From positions 93,540 through 157,539 of the forward strand of contig NZ_WRPM01000031.1 in the NCBI RefSeq assembly GCF_009758175.1: a stretch of 64,000 bases of DNA, in the 5' to 3' direction. The stretch comes from Nesterenkonia alkaliphila. GTDB taxonomy: Bacteria; Actinomycetota; Actinomycetes; Actinomycetales; Micrococcaceae. Both the position numbers and the translations under genes were made by a program. The notes below the pieces were generated by a model. That model saw only the letters and a list, made by a program, of their open reading frames with translations. It ran no database searches and was not told where the DNA came from. Below are positions 24,518-33,094 of the stretch, one piece after another (the stretch's first letter is position 1; every line of letters starts with the position of its first letter).

Positions 24518-24915
24518 ATGACCTCGCCCGAGCATGTCGCGGCCCTGGTCGCCAGACTCCGCGCGGTACTGCCAGGGGTGGAGATCGAAGCGTTCAACGT
24601 TCACGGTGCCCGGGAACTGACGATGGATGAGTGCACCAAGGCCGGTGTCCCTGACAGGCACTGGGTCAACGAATGGAGATTCATATCGGCCACCACGCCC
24701 AGGACCGGGAGCTTCCGGGACTGGTTCTCAGCGAGGACGTGGGGCTCCAGGACTGGGCAGACGCCCCAGGGTGGTCCCCCGGAGAGGTCCATGGGGACTC
24801 ACTGCTGCGCCCTGGGCAGACCGAGACCGAGCTGCTGGAGGTCTGGATACGCACCTATCCGGCCGAGCGCATCGTGGAGGCGGTAGTGGAGGCCGTCACC
24901 AACCCGAGACAGTGA
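24518..24915 (+). pseudogene. Frameshifted small hypothetical gene
   Basis: From ATG 24518 the frame encodes a well-formed protein start ('MTSPEHVAALVARLRAVLPG' and on to 'NEWRF', about residue 52). From about 24680 coding character moves to another frame ('HIGHHAQDRELPGLVLSED' through 'IVEAVVEAVTNPRQ'), ending at 24915. Joined, the two parts make one acidic protein of about 130 residues. Either a 1- or 2-base indel broke an ICE gene beside the retron insertion, or two overlapping genes exist. The family is not recognised. Confidence 0.45.
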
Positions 24916-24983
24916 CCAACGCGGCGAATGTATGTCACCACGGCTCCCATACGGGCTCGGGGTCGCCAGGGGTAATGCGATCA

Positions 24984-25006
24984 CCGGCCCTACAAGCGGG
25001 GGCCGG
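24984..25006. promoter_or_regulatory. Short hairpin upstream of ssb
   Basis: CCGGCCC (24984-24990) pairs with GGGCCGG (25000-25006) around a 9-nt loop, 29 bases before the ssb start. There is no T-run, so it is more likely an attenuating or protective hairpin at the start of the second backbone operon than a terminator. Confidence 0.3.
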
Positions 25007-25035
25007 AACCACGACCACGACTAGAGGAGCAGATC

Positions 25036-25584
25036 ATGCCACGAGGAATTGAAGTCACTGGACGACTGACCAACGATCCCCAGCCTTTCACCTCAGCCAA
25101 CGGCCGAGAGATGGTGGGGTTCCGCCTCGCTGACAATAACCCTTACTTCGATCGCAACGAGAATAAGTGGAAAGAGGCTGAGACCGAGTACTACGACGTG
25201 GCCCTTGACCGGGACGGGCTCAAAGAGAACGTGCTGGCGTCGTTGAACAAGGGCGATAAGGTCACCGTTCACGGGAACCTGAAAGCTGATGCCTATATCG
25301 ACCAGCAGACCGGTGAAGCCCGAGCGCAGAACAAGCTGTGGGCCAATGAGGTCACCGTCGGCCAGCCCCACCGGCTCTCCAAGGCACCTTTGGGGGCCGA
25401 GGCCGAGACCGCCGGGCCTGAGGCCGAGACCGAGCGCACCGCTGAGCAGCAGGCCCAGCTGCGGCAGGAACAACAGGCGGTGGCCGAAACCGAGCAGGCA
25501 CGCCAGCAGATCCAGCAGGCCCAGCAGTCCTGGGAGACCATCAATCAGCAGGCCTCCGGCCCTGACGCTGGCTGGGAGCGGTGA
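25036..25584 (+). CDS. ssb: Single-stranded DNA-binding protein of the ICE
   Basis: 182 residues; ATG behind GAGGAGCAG. The first 110 residues form an SSB OB-fold: 'GIEVTGRLTNDPQ' (strand 1), 'YYDVALDRDGLKENVLASL' and 'GDKVTVHGNLKADAYID'. The C-terminal third is Glu/Gln-rich and ends in 'SGPDAGWER' rather than the DDDIPF-type tip of chromosomal SSBs. It may therefore not recruit the usual SSB partners, and the GPD-W end echoes the tails of nearby proteins. It probably coats transferred single strands in donor or recipient. Confidence 0.75.
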   Translation: MPRGIEVTGRLTNDPQPFTSANGREMVGFRLADNNPYFDRNENKWKEAETEYYDVALDRDGLKENVLASLNKGDKVTVHGNLKADAYIDQQTGEARAQNKLWANEVTVGQPHRLSKAPLGAEAETAGPEAETERTAEQQAQLRQEQQAVAETEQARQQIQQAQQSWETINQQASGPDAGWER

Positions 25585-25587
25585 ACC

Positions 25588-26430
25588 GTGGCCGAGACGA
25601 AAACACCAGGGGCCGGTCCTGACACGCTGAGCGGCTATCAGATGTGGGACCGGCTCCAGGTCACCGAAGACCGACAGATCATCCACGCTGAGACCCAACG
25701 CCGGCTAGGCCAGCTCATCCACCAGGAATCTGGTGGGTGGTCCACAGATCCGAGTTCCGGCGGCTCATACGCCGCCGCGCTGGATGCGATCAACCACCTC
25801 TATGAGCAGCGGTGCGAACAGGAGGCGAAGAACCTCAACCGGCTCTACGGGCTCAAGTTCAGCCAGCCGCCGGCCCTGACCGGGCTGAGCGCATTGCATA
25901 ACGTCAACGTCGCTGTCACCAACAAAGCGGTCACCCCGGACCAGGCGCAACTGTGGCTCTACCGGGTGGCAGAACCTCATGCCTGCGTTCTGAACTGCCC
26001 GGACACCAAAGAACACGTCAACAACTTGCGGGCCAACCACGTCCAGCAGAACCAGGGCGGGTTCCCAGTGGTGTACTCCCACGCCGCCTCCGGGCACAGC
26101 TCAGCGCCGGCTTTAGCGGTGGTGGCGGTCTCCGAGCAGCGAATGGCCATGGCCCGAGCCATTGCACGGTGATGGGAAGCCATAGGCGAGCAGCTGGAGT
26201 CCGGCAGACCCGACCTACCGACACACCTGCGGCAGCTCGATGATCAGATCAGCGAGGTCCCGAACTCCACCCGCTACATCAACGGCGACCAATCCACCCG
26301 GCTGAACATCCAGACCCTGGATGAGCATCGCCAGCGCCGAGCAGCAGCACGAGACCAAGGGCTGGCGACCTCCAGCCTGAACATTCCTGGAACGACACCA
26401 GCAGGGGCCACTGGCCCGGATCTGAGCTGA
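25588..26430 (+). CDS. Tail-bearing ICE protein with in-frame TGA (26170-26172)
   Basis: From GTG 25588 the frame runs 194 codons to a TGA, then continues without shift for 86 more codons ('WEAIGEQLESGRPDLPTHLR' onward) to a TGA at 26428. The downstream part keeps coding bias and ends in 'LNIPGTTPAGATGPDLS', almost identical to the end of the next protein ('LNIPGTATPGVSGPGLS'). So the stop is either a recent nonsense mutation (TGG to TGA fits the following Trp) or a readthrough site controlling addition of the tail. The N-terminal 194 residues have no recognised domain. If not read through, the protein lacks the proposed secretion tail. Confidence 0.6.
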
Positions 26431-26442
26431 AAGAGAGCAATC

Positions 26443-27624
26443 ATGGTGAAAATCCCGAACACCTACGGGCTGCGCCTGGACCTGCCAGGTGAGAACCACG
26501 ACCCCTACAACTGGGGTGGTGAAGCCAGCTTCGGTGAGACCAATGTGATCCGCAACTACATCGACGCCTGCCGCGATGCACAGGAGTTCGCACCACCTGC
26601 TCGCCCTGGTGGGGCTGAATCGGCGGTACCCACCAAGGAGGACTGGCAGGCACAGATTGACGCTGCTGCACCTTATGTCGCAACGTTCAACGACGTGGAT
26701 TCCCAGGGGAGGCCAGCAGCGATCCCCGCAGAATTCTACGAACTTGATCAGACGATAGGCCCAGAGCGCCCTGACCTGCACCGGATGCTCAGGATGGACA
26801 CCACCAGTGTGGGTGACCGGGCCGGGATCACCGGAGTAGACCACAACTGGAGCTACACCGTATACGCCCCAGAAGAGGGTGCACATCTGGCGATCACCAA
26901 GATTGAACTCGCCAATAGGGACGGCATACCGGTAGACCTGCACCCGGCCGATCAGTGGTACGAGGTCAAAAGCGTCACCAGCATTGAGACCAAATCCGAG
27001 TCCACCCGCGACTGGGACCAGGTACGAGATCTCGCCACCAAAACGGCACTGGGTTATGACGGAAGATTCCACGGAGGCTACTACGCGGCCTACCCGCCCC
27101 AGGCCACAGTCACCGTCAACAGGGCCGGTGCGATCACCGTCAACGAAGTAGCGCCAGGACCGATCCCTGCCCGAGCTGTCCGGGAGCAGATCGACGGAGA
27201 GATCGAGGCCGTTGAACTGGCCGGAGACCTGACCATGTGGACCCAGAAGAGCACCAAGGACCAGGACTTCATCAAGAATCTCACCACCACTGAAACAGCG
27301 CACAGGTTCGGATACGACCACCGCAGTCACACGGGCACCGCCGTGTTCACCGGCACTGACAGCACAGGTACCGCTATTGGGCTGAACCGGGCTCAGACCC
27401 GGGCACTGGTGAACATCATCGAGGAGTCCAACCCGAACACCTTTCGCGGCCGCGATGTGGGATCAGATATAGCCGCGTTCGACACCCGTTTCAAACACGG
27501 CCTGGACACTGTGCTGATCGAACAGGGCAAAGCCCGAGGAGCCCAGGCCCAACGACTCGCCCAAGAGTCACTGAACATCCCTGGAACAGCTACCCCCGGT
27601 GTGAGTGGACCGGGCCTGAGCTAA
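26443..27624 (+). CDS. Hypothetical ICE protein with secretion-like tail, 393 aa
   Basis: Mixed alpha/beta protein with no recognised family. 'YGLRLDLPGENHDPYNWGG' lies near the start, and a beta-rich middle (about 140-230) includes 'YEVKSVTSIETKSESTRDW'. The last 60 residues are helical linker plus the tail 'NIPGTATPGVSGPGLS'. It is preceded by AAGAGAGCAATC and closely follows the stop of the preceding gene. The tail is shared with its neighbours while the body is not, which suggests a modular substrate of the conjugation apparatus, perhaps acting in the recipient. Not a known toxin or antirestriction family by eye. Confidence 0.6.
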   Translation: MVKIPNTYGLRLDLPGENHDPYNWGGEASFGETNVIRNYIDACRDAQEFAPPARPGGAESAVPTKEDWQAQIDAAAPYVATFNDVDSQGRPAAIPAEFYELDQTIGPERPDLHRMLRMDTTSVGDRAGITGVDHNWSYTVYAPEEGAHLAITKIELANRDGIPVDLHPADQWYEVKSVTSIETKSESTRDWDQVRDLATKTALGYDGRFHGGYYAAYPPQATVTVNRAGAITVNEVAPGPIPARAVREQIDGEIEAVELAGDLTMWTQKSTKDQDFIKNLTTTETAHRFGYDHRSHTGTAVFTGTDSTGTAIGLNRAQTRALVNIIEESNPNTFRGRDVGSDIAAFDTRFKHGLDTVLIEQGKARGAQAQRLAQESLNIPGTATPGVSGPGLS

Positions 27625-27634
27625 GGAGAACGTG

Positions 27635-28669
27635 ATGGACGCACAGAACCAGAGCCCGAACCAGGCCCAGCCAAGCGGTGTGACCCCTGAGGGTAGGGAG
27701 CTGATCGAAATGGCTGAGCACTATGTTGCTGAGTATCGGGCCGAGAATGACTTCGACGGCCGGGACCAGCAGGAAGCGCTCCAGGAGATCCAGTACCAGG
27801 CTGCCGGGGTGCTGGAGTCCGGCGACTACGCCAGCGTGAAGCTGCTGCACCAGACCATGCGCTCCAACGTCAGCGACTTCGCTGCGATGGACATGGCTGA
27901 GCACCAGCAACGCGCAGCTGAGGTGGCAGAGCGAATCAAAATCGAGATGGACTCCTGGGGTGTAGACAATGAGCCGCCTCACCATCCACCGACCCCGGGG
28001 CATGGTGTCACCTATGACCACGGGGAGATCATCGAGGAAACGGTCCGCAAGGGCTCAGAGACTGACTATGCGGTGATCGAGGCCTCTAACGGCGGCTATG
28101 AGGTCTATGGTGTCCAGTCCGGCAAGACCGGGGAGGTGACCTTTTACTGCGCTGATGAGTTCGACAAGGCTGCCGATCACAAGGCCCGGATACTCAACGA
28201 ATGGGAAGCCACCGACCACGCAGCTGATCAGAGTGCCGCTGCCGGTCTCCAGGCCGACCGGCAGGGGGTGAGCACTCACCCAGACGATCTTCCCCCGGGA
28301 GCTGAGGCAGAGTCGCTGGCCGAATACCGGATGCTTGCCCAGGCCCACCAGCGGGAAACCCAAGCGCTCCAGAGCGATGCGCCTGCGCCGGTGCGGCCGG
28401 TAACCAGCCAGGAGGTAGCCCCTGAGGCCCCCACCAGAGTGCGAACCTCGCGGGAAGAGTTCCGCCAGGAAGTCTTCAAAGACGATTGGGAGCAGATCAC
28501 CGATAAGGAACGGGCCGAACGAATGCTGGCATTCGCCAACTCCAAGGGAGCCCTGCGCTCTGACGGCAGCCCGGCCCCGGCACCACCTACGGCCAGCCAG
28601 CAACTGCCCCAGGGGTATTCAGCGCCGCTGAACCAACCAGGGCACCACGGCCCAGAGATCGACCGGTAA
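27635..28669 (+). CDS. Hypothetical ICE protein with secretion-like tail, 344 aa
   Basis: ATG 27635 behind AAGGAG (6-base spacing). The N-terminal 110 residues are helical and very acidic. A compact domain (about 120-185) contains 'YAVIEASNGGYEVYGVQSG', which reads like a small beta-sheet module. A long Gln/Ala/Glu-rich linker leads to 'SQQLPQGYSAPLNQPG' and 'HHGPEIDR' at the very C-terminus. The tail matches that of the next gene product and of the protein at 10045. No enzyme motif was recognised. Confidence 0.6.
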   Translation: MDAQNQSPNQAQPSGVTPEGRELIEMAEHYVAEYRAENDFDGRDQQEALQEIQYQAAGVLESGDYASVKLLHQTMRSNVSDFAAMDMAEHQQRAAEVAERIKIEMDSWGVDNEPPHHPPTPGHGVTYDHGEIIEETVRKGSETDYAVIEASNGGYEVYGVQSGKTGEVTFYCADEFDKAADHKARILNEWEATDHAADQSAAAGLQADRQGVSTHPDDLPPGAEAESLAEYRMLAQAHQRETQALQSDAPAPVRPVTSQEVAPEAPTRVRTSREEFRQEVFKDDWEQITDKERAERMLAFANSKGALRSDGSPAPAPPTASQQLPQGYSAPLNQPGHHGPEIDR

Positions 28670-28683
28670 AAGGGGGTTTGGTG

Positions 28684-29613
28684 ATGAGCAGATCAGTAGA
28701 GACATTCGCCGCTGAGACTGCGGCCGTGGGTGAGCATCATCTGCTGCTGACCGGGCACCCGGCAGCCCAGCAAGCAGTAGCCCTGCAAGTAGCCCGGGCA
28801 CGTAAGACCAACATCGTGTTCTCCGATGCAGACGACACCGCCGGCAGGTTACTTGGCACCAGTGCTGAGGCAGGTAGGGTCTCGGCTGCCGATCAAGGCG
28901 TGCTCTACCTGGATCAGGCCTATACCCGGGACGCCGGGCAGTTAGATGCCCTGCGGCAGCCATTGGATACCGGGTCCATCAGCCTGCACCACAGCAGTGG
29001 AGTGCTCAACCGGCCAGCACAGTTCCAGCTTGTTCTGGACGGTGGCCCCCAGGTGAGTCCTGCCCGTCGGCTCTCGGGTCCGCTGCTGGACCGCATGGAT
29101 ATGCGCCTGCACACCACCGGGAGGATAGATGAGATCGACCCTGTACGGGTCGATCAGGCCCGGGAAGCCATGTTCCACCGGCTGAGCACCCTGGGTGAGC
29201 AGTCCCGCCAGGGACGCAGGAACCGGGATCTCTCCATAGAGACACTGGCCGGGAAACTGGCACCCGGCAGGGAGGCTATGCAGGATCTCAACCGAGCCCT
29301 GGACCGAGCAGAACTGAGCCTGAGGGGCTATGCCCGCACACTGCGCACCGCATGGTCGGTAGCGGATCTGCACGGGCATCACAGCCCGACTCGTGAGGAC
29401 GTGGCCACCGCCTACGACCTGCGGCGAGGCGAGACCGAAATGCTCACCGGTGAGGGAACCCGCAAACCAACACTGAGTGCTGAGCAAGAACGTCACCTGT
29501 TCAAAGGGCAGAGGTCTGCACCCCGGGCGGTCAAGAGCGCGGCCGAGCAACTGCCTGCCGGGTACAGCCTGCCAAGCTCCACCACCAGCGCCGGCCCAGA
29601 GCTTGACCGGTAA
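28684..29613 (+). CDS. Degenerate ComM/YifB-like protein with secretion-like tail
   Basis: 309 residues from ATG 28684. The body matches the AAA+ Mg-chelatase-like half of ComM: 'GVLYLDQAYTRDAGQLDALR' (about 75-94), 'QPLDTGSISLHHSSG', 'RLSGPLLDRMDMRLH' (about 124-138) and 'LSLRGYARTLRTAWSVADLHG' (in parts, about 214-234). The catalytic features are lost: the Walker A position reads 'LTGHPAAQQAVAL', Walker B ends DQ instead of DE, and the NPCPCG zinc loop is absent. The C-terminus is 'AEQLPAGYSLPSSTTSAGPELDR' in two parts, a tail true ComM lacks. It cannot be a normal ATPase; a scaffold or dominant-negative role toward recipient ComM is an inference. Confidence 0.7.
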   Translation: MSRSVETFAAETAAVGEHHLLLTGHPAAQQAVALQVARARKTNIVFSDADDTAGRLLGTSAEAGRVSAADQGVLYLDQAYTRDAGQLDALRQPLDTGSISLHHSSGVLNRPAQFQLVLDGGPQVSPARRLSGPLLDRMDMRLHTTGRIDEIDPVRVDQAREAMFHRLSTLGEQSRQGRRNRDLSIETLAGKLAPGREAMQDLNRALDRAELSLRGYARTLRTAWSVADLHGHHSPTREDVATAYDLRRGETEMLTGEGTRKPTLSAEQERHLFKGQRSAPRAVKSAAEQLPAGYSLPSSTTSAGPELDR

Positions 29614-29646
29614 CCAGCAGCAACGACGAACAAGGAGGCAACAGCC

Positions 29647-29814
29647 ATGAACCAGCGTTCACAGGCCGTCAGAGATCTGCTGGAGGCAGTCCGGGCCAAG
29701 GGATTCGACCCCGGCCCCGATGGGCCACCACCGGATCGGTGCTGGCATGAGGCCCAGGTAGAGGTGGGAGACCCAGCCCAGTACCCCAGTGTCCAAGAGA
29801 GTCAGGAGTCCTGA
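29647..29814 (+). CDS. Small hypothetical protein, 55 aa
   Basis: ATG 29647 behind AAGGAGGCAAC. The peptide is acidic and proline-rich ('DPGPDGPPPDRCWHEAQVEV'), with one Cys-Trp-His cluster. The stop overlaps the next ATG (TGATG), so translation is coupled to the DUF4192-like gene. A real gene is likely from the strong ribosome-binding site and the coupling. Confidence 0.6.
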   Translation: MNQRSQAVRDLLEAVRAKGFDPGPDGPPPDRCWHEAQVEVGDPAQYPSVQESQES

Positions 29815-30977
29815 TGCAGGTCGGAGAATTGATAGCTCGGATGGAGTATGAGTACGGGTACCGCTTTCAGCAGGGCGACGTGCTCCTCATCGGAGTCAAC
29901 GATCAGGGCATGGGTGGGCCTCAGGCGGTGCTGCCTATTGAGCAAGCCACTGTGGAGCAGCAGGTTCAGGGCATCCATGAGGAAGTGCTGCCGATGGTCC
30001 ACCGCGATTACCGGAACCTGATTATGGTCAGGTACGAGGAGTTCGACTACCACGAGACCAACGGGTTCCATGATCAGTTCACCGCCTCGCTGGATGACCA
30101 CCCCGGTGGTTTCGAGGTGGTGGCCCAGTACAAGGTCGATCAGAACCGTCAGCTCTATCAGGGGTACATGGACCAGCAGTGGGCCAGCCCCGGGCTGCGA
30201 TGGACGATGCCGGGGAAGCTGCCCGATGTGTCTGCGCAGATGCGCGAGCTGGGGTATAAGGAGCCTGCCAGCAGCGAAGCTGAGTATCTGCGAAGCTTCC
30301 AGCCCCACCCCGAGCCCGGTTTCCAACCCTTGGACCAGGAGCAGGAGGTGTCACATCTGAACCGGCTTGCGCCCCGGGTCAGTGTCGAGGTCGCACGCCA
30401 TGCTCTGGCCACCACCGCCTCTACAGAGTCCATCGAACAGCAGGCTAAGGCCCGGCAAACATTGGGGCACCTGGTGGCCTACGACGAGGACGCTCGGGAC
30501 GCGGTGGCTTATGACGCCTCGATTTCGCCGGCGAAAAAGGATGCGCTAGTCGAGACCTACCGGCAGGCCCCAGCCAAGCAGCGGCCAGCACTGGCAGCCG
30601 CAGCCGGGGCTGCCTGGATGATGAGCGGAGGAGGGCTGAAAGCAGGGCGGGCCATTATGGCCCACGCCTACCAGAGCACCAGGCCCTCAGACCGGGCACT
30701 GGTGACAGCTGCAGAAGTGGCAACCACCAGGGCGCATATGCGGCCTGAGGAGATCCAGGAGGCGTTCGGCAAGGAAATCGGGACCGACTTGGAGGCCGCA
30801 GAAGCAGCCCACCAGGAATGGGAACGGCTCTACAGCTCAACCACCACCCAGACTGAGACGGAGACGGTGGTGGAGACCGAGACAGTGGAGGAACCAGATC
30901 AGATGCAGCTGGCGCTGGAACACCAGATGAACCAGCCCCCAGCGCCTGTGGCCAGCAGCGGACCGGAGGTGGACTGA
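29814..30977 (+). CDS. DUF4192-like protein with secretion-like tail
   Basis: 387 residues. The N-terminal 90 residues ('GDVLLIGVNDQGMGGPQAVL', 'HRDYRNLIMVRYEEFDYHE') and the later 'RPALAAAAGAAWMMSGGG-x5-AIMAHA' (about 260-285) resemble the start and helical end of DUF4192, a widespread actinobacterial family of unknown function. A Glu/Thr-rich linker leads to 'QPPAPVASSGPEVD' at the end. Coupled to the upstream 55-residue ORF and 1 base from the next gene. The tail groups it with the other candidate secreted ICE proteins. Confidence 0.6.
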   Translation: MQVGELIARMEYEYGYRFQQGDVLLIGVNDQGMGGPQAVLPIEQATVEQQVQGIHEEVLPMVHRDYRNLIMVRYEEFDYHETNGFHDQFTASLDDHPGGFEVVAQYKVDQNRQLYQGYMDQQWASPGLRWTMPGKLPDVSAQMRELGYKEPASSEAEYLRSFQPHPEPGFQPLDQEQEVSHLNRLAPRVSVEVARHALATTASTESIEQQAKARQTLGHLVAYDEDARDAVAYDASISPAKKDALVETYRQAPAKQRPALAAAAGAAWMMSGGGLKAGRAIMAHAYQSTRPSDRALVTAAEVATTRAHMRPEEIQEAFGKEIGTDLEAAEAAHQEWERLYSSTTTQTETETVVETETVEEPDQMQLALEHQMNQPPAPVASSGPEVD

Positions 30978-30978
30978 T

Positions 30979-32052
30979 ATGGCCGCCAGTCTTATGAGTG
31001 CGTGGGAACGGGCAGAGAAGTCCATGAAGCACGCCGATCAGCAGATCATCGCGCAGCGTCAGCTCATCCAGGAAGAGTCCTGGAGAGCCTGGGACCAGGG
31101 GAAGAATCCGATCCAGCGGGAGGCAGCAGAGCACCGGCTGCGGCAGATGATGAGCCTGAGGGTTCACCTCAACAGCGCGGCGGATCTCTACTACCAGGCT
31201 GGGCACCAGTTCGACCAAATCGCTGAATCCCCGGCACACTCCGGCCAGGACCAGCAGCTGGCCGCCCGGCTGGCGGAACGCATGCACGGCAGAGTCACCT
31301 ATCTGATTGAGCTGAACAAGGCTCACGAGAAAGCAGGCCTCCAGACAGCACCAAGCTGGCACGCCTTGGACCGCGACCTGCACGAAAGGCTCCCGAAGAT
31401 CCGAGCAGAAGTGCAGGAATCAGTCCCCGGTAAGGTCACCAAGGCAGCCTCGCTGGAGTCACTGGCGAAGCTGACCCCACCGGCACCGGAGGAATGGACA
31501 GACCCCACGGCCCAGCTCCCACAGGTCCAGGCCTACGCCGAGGCCCTGGAACGGCTCAGGGAGATCAACATGGCAGCCAACCCTTGGGAGGTCAACGAAC
31601 CTCACCCCGGGGCGGGAATCGCCGCTGAGATCAACCAGAGGATGGACCCGATGCAGCAGGGGCTCTCACGGTCCTGGAAGACCCTCACCCACAAGGCCTA
31701 CGCCCAGGCGCCACCAGCGATCAAGAAGTACATCACCCATGATGAGACGTTCAAAGACCCCCTACTCTCAGAGGCCCGGGCAGCAGCAGCCCGATTCCAT
31801 CCCGAGGCAGCCAGCGACACTGTAGACCGAGCAGCCCAACTGCGGGGAATCCCGCCACTGCCAGTGGCCTACACCCCTGAGCAGCTGGGGTATCAGGTCA
31901 GCCACGACGTCGCATTCGACCGGCAGCTCGACGCCCTGAAAGCAGCAGAGAAACGCGTCCAGCAACAGGAAACCCAAGCCCAGCTGCGGATGAACGCACC
32001 AGGTGTGGGCACATCAGCAGCAGGCCCGAGCGCTGGCCCTGAGATCAGCTGA
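30979..32052 (+). CDS. Helical hypothetical ICE protein with secretion-like tail, 357 aa
   Basis: Almost entirely alpha-helical: heptad-like stretches at about 5-60, 80-120 and 300-330, rich in Gln, Ala, Glu and Arg. No enzyme motif. The tail is 'GVGTSAAGPSAGPEIS'. Helical content and length resemble the protein encoded next, and both may be structural or DNA-associated. It starts immediately after the DUF4192-like stop. Confidence 0.55.
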   Translation: MAASLMSAWERAEKSMKHADQQIIAQRQLIQEESWRAWDQGKNPIQREAAEHRLRQMMSLRVHLNSAADLYYQAGHQFDQIAESPAHSGQDQQLAARLAERMHGRVTYLIELNKAHEKAGLQTAPSWHALDRDLHERLPKIRAEVQESVPGKVTKAASLESLAKLTPPAPEEWTDPTAQLPQVQAYAEALERLREINMAANPWEVNEPHPGAGIAAEINQRMDPMQQGLSRSWKTLTHKAYAQAPPAIKKYITHDETFKDPLLSEARAAAARFHPEAASDTVDRAAQLRGIPPLPVAYTPEQLGYQVSHDVAFDRQLDALKAAEKRVQQQETQAQLRMNAPGVGTSAAGPSAGPEIS

Positions 32053-32065
32053 ACCGGTGGTCACT

Positions 32066-32944
32066 GTGAGCCGATCCGAGATCGAGAAAGCGCAACGAGA
32101 CCTAGACCTGTTCGCCTCCAGGATGCAGCACTTCCAGCGCCAGATCCTGGAACACCCCGTGGACACCGAACAGGAGAGGGCCAACTACAACCTGCTGCTC
32201 GCCCAAGGGTTAGGACCGCAGTGCAACCGGGCAGATAACGCGGCCTACCTCCTTGGCACCTACTTGGACCAGGCAGAGGCAGCCGAAGCGATGGAGGCCT
32301 ACCGGGACGCTGTAGCCAAATGCATACCCAGTGACGGCGTTGAAGGATCGGCACCCGTGCCGCCACGGTGGCGCACCCTCAGGGCCGGGCTCCAGGACAA
32401 ACTCAACGCGTCGCAGCTCTCCCAGCTGGGAGCCTCCCCAGCGATGCAGCAAGCACGCCATGCCAGTGCCGAGGCCGCGCTGATGAGCTGGCAGCCCGAC
32501 AACACTCCAGCAGCAACCCTGTCCGCTACCAAGAACTTCACCGAGGCGCTGGGCCGTTGGCAGGCCCAGTGCAGTGTGGCAGAACTCCACGGCGAACCAC
32601 TGGTCTATGACTCCAGCATCCCCATCCAGCGGGCAGTGGAACAAGTCCTCACCCACGACCAACGCCGCCTCCTCGACAGAGAACTGATTCAGGCCAAGAC
32701 GCTTCTCACCAGAGAGGCAGACATGATCCCAGAGGCCGAGAAGACCAGAGCCCTGGCCACACTGAGCAGCTGGCAGACCGGGGGCGTGCCACCTATCCCG
32801 GACCGGCCCGCTCCAACGCGGCAAGAACAGGTCAGCACCACTCCCACAGCGACCGGACCGCTGAGGCTCCCTGAGCCCCTGAACACCAGGATGTTGGAGA
32901 CCACGGCACAGCCAGTACAGTATTCCAGTCCTGATCTAAGTTGA
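32066..32944 (+). CDS. Helical hypothetical ICE protein with SPDLS tail, about 292 aa
   Basis: The start is uncertain: GTG 32066 (chosen) or GTG 32057; the longer frame from 32003 overlaps the upstream gene too deeply. Mostly helical, with 'EIEKAQRDLDLFASRMQHFQ' early and repeated Arg/Glu/Gln helices. It ends 'TAQPVQYSSPDLS', a variant of the shared tail with Ser-Pro-Asp-Leu-Ser. Last gene of the second backbone block; cargo DNA of lower GC begins about 60 bases later. Confidence 0.55.
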   Translation: MSRSEIEKAQRDLDLFASRMQHFQRQILEHPVDTEQERANYNLLLAQGLGPQCNRADNAAYLLGTYLDQAEAAEAMEAYRDAVAKCIPSDGVEGSAPVPPRWRTLRAGLQDKLNASQLSQLGASPAMQQARHASAEAALMSWQPDNTPAATLSATKNFTEALGRWQAQCSVAELHGEPLVYDSSIPIQRAVEQVLTHDQRRLLDRELIQAKTLLTREADMIPEAEKTRALATLSSWQTGGVPPIPDRPAPTRQEQVSTTPTATGPLRLPEPLNTRMLETTAQPVQYSSPDLS

Positions 32945-33007
32945 TCCGGAGGGTATCGTAAAACCTGGCATCGGTGGCAATTGGTGGTGAATGGTGAGGA
33001 GACTCCT

Positions 33008-33094
33008 ATGGGTGCATCAGCATCGCAGCACCAGGCAGCTCTGCCTAAGAGCCCCCAGCAGGCAGTCCTGGCAGCGTGGGCCCCTCCGAACTGA
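33008..33094 (+). CDS. 28-codon ORF with strong ribosome-binding site
   Basis: The ATG follows GGTGAGGAGACTCCT. The short frame (starts MGASASQHQAALPKSPQQ) has ICE-like codon use and then stops; low-GC DNA begins right after. It may be the surviving 5' end of an ICE gene cut by insertion of the biosynthetic cluster. Not recognised. Confidence 0.35.
   Translation: MGASASQHQAALPKSPQQAVLAAWAPPN

Noticed and set aside
26168..26176. Selenocysteine insertion at the in-frame TGA
   Set aside because: No SECIS-like hairpin directly after the codon and no Sel machinery in the window; nonsense mutation or simple readthrough is more economical.
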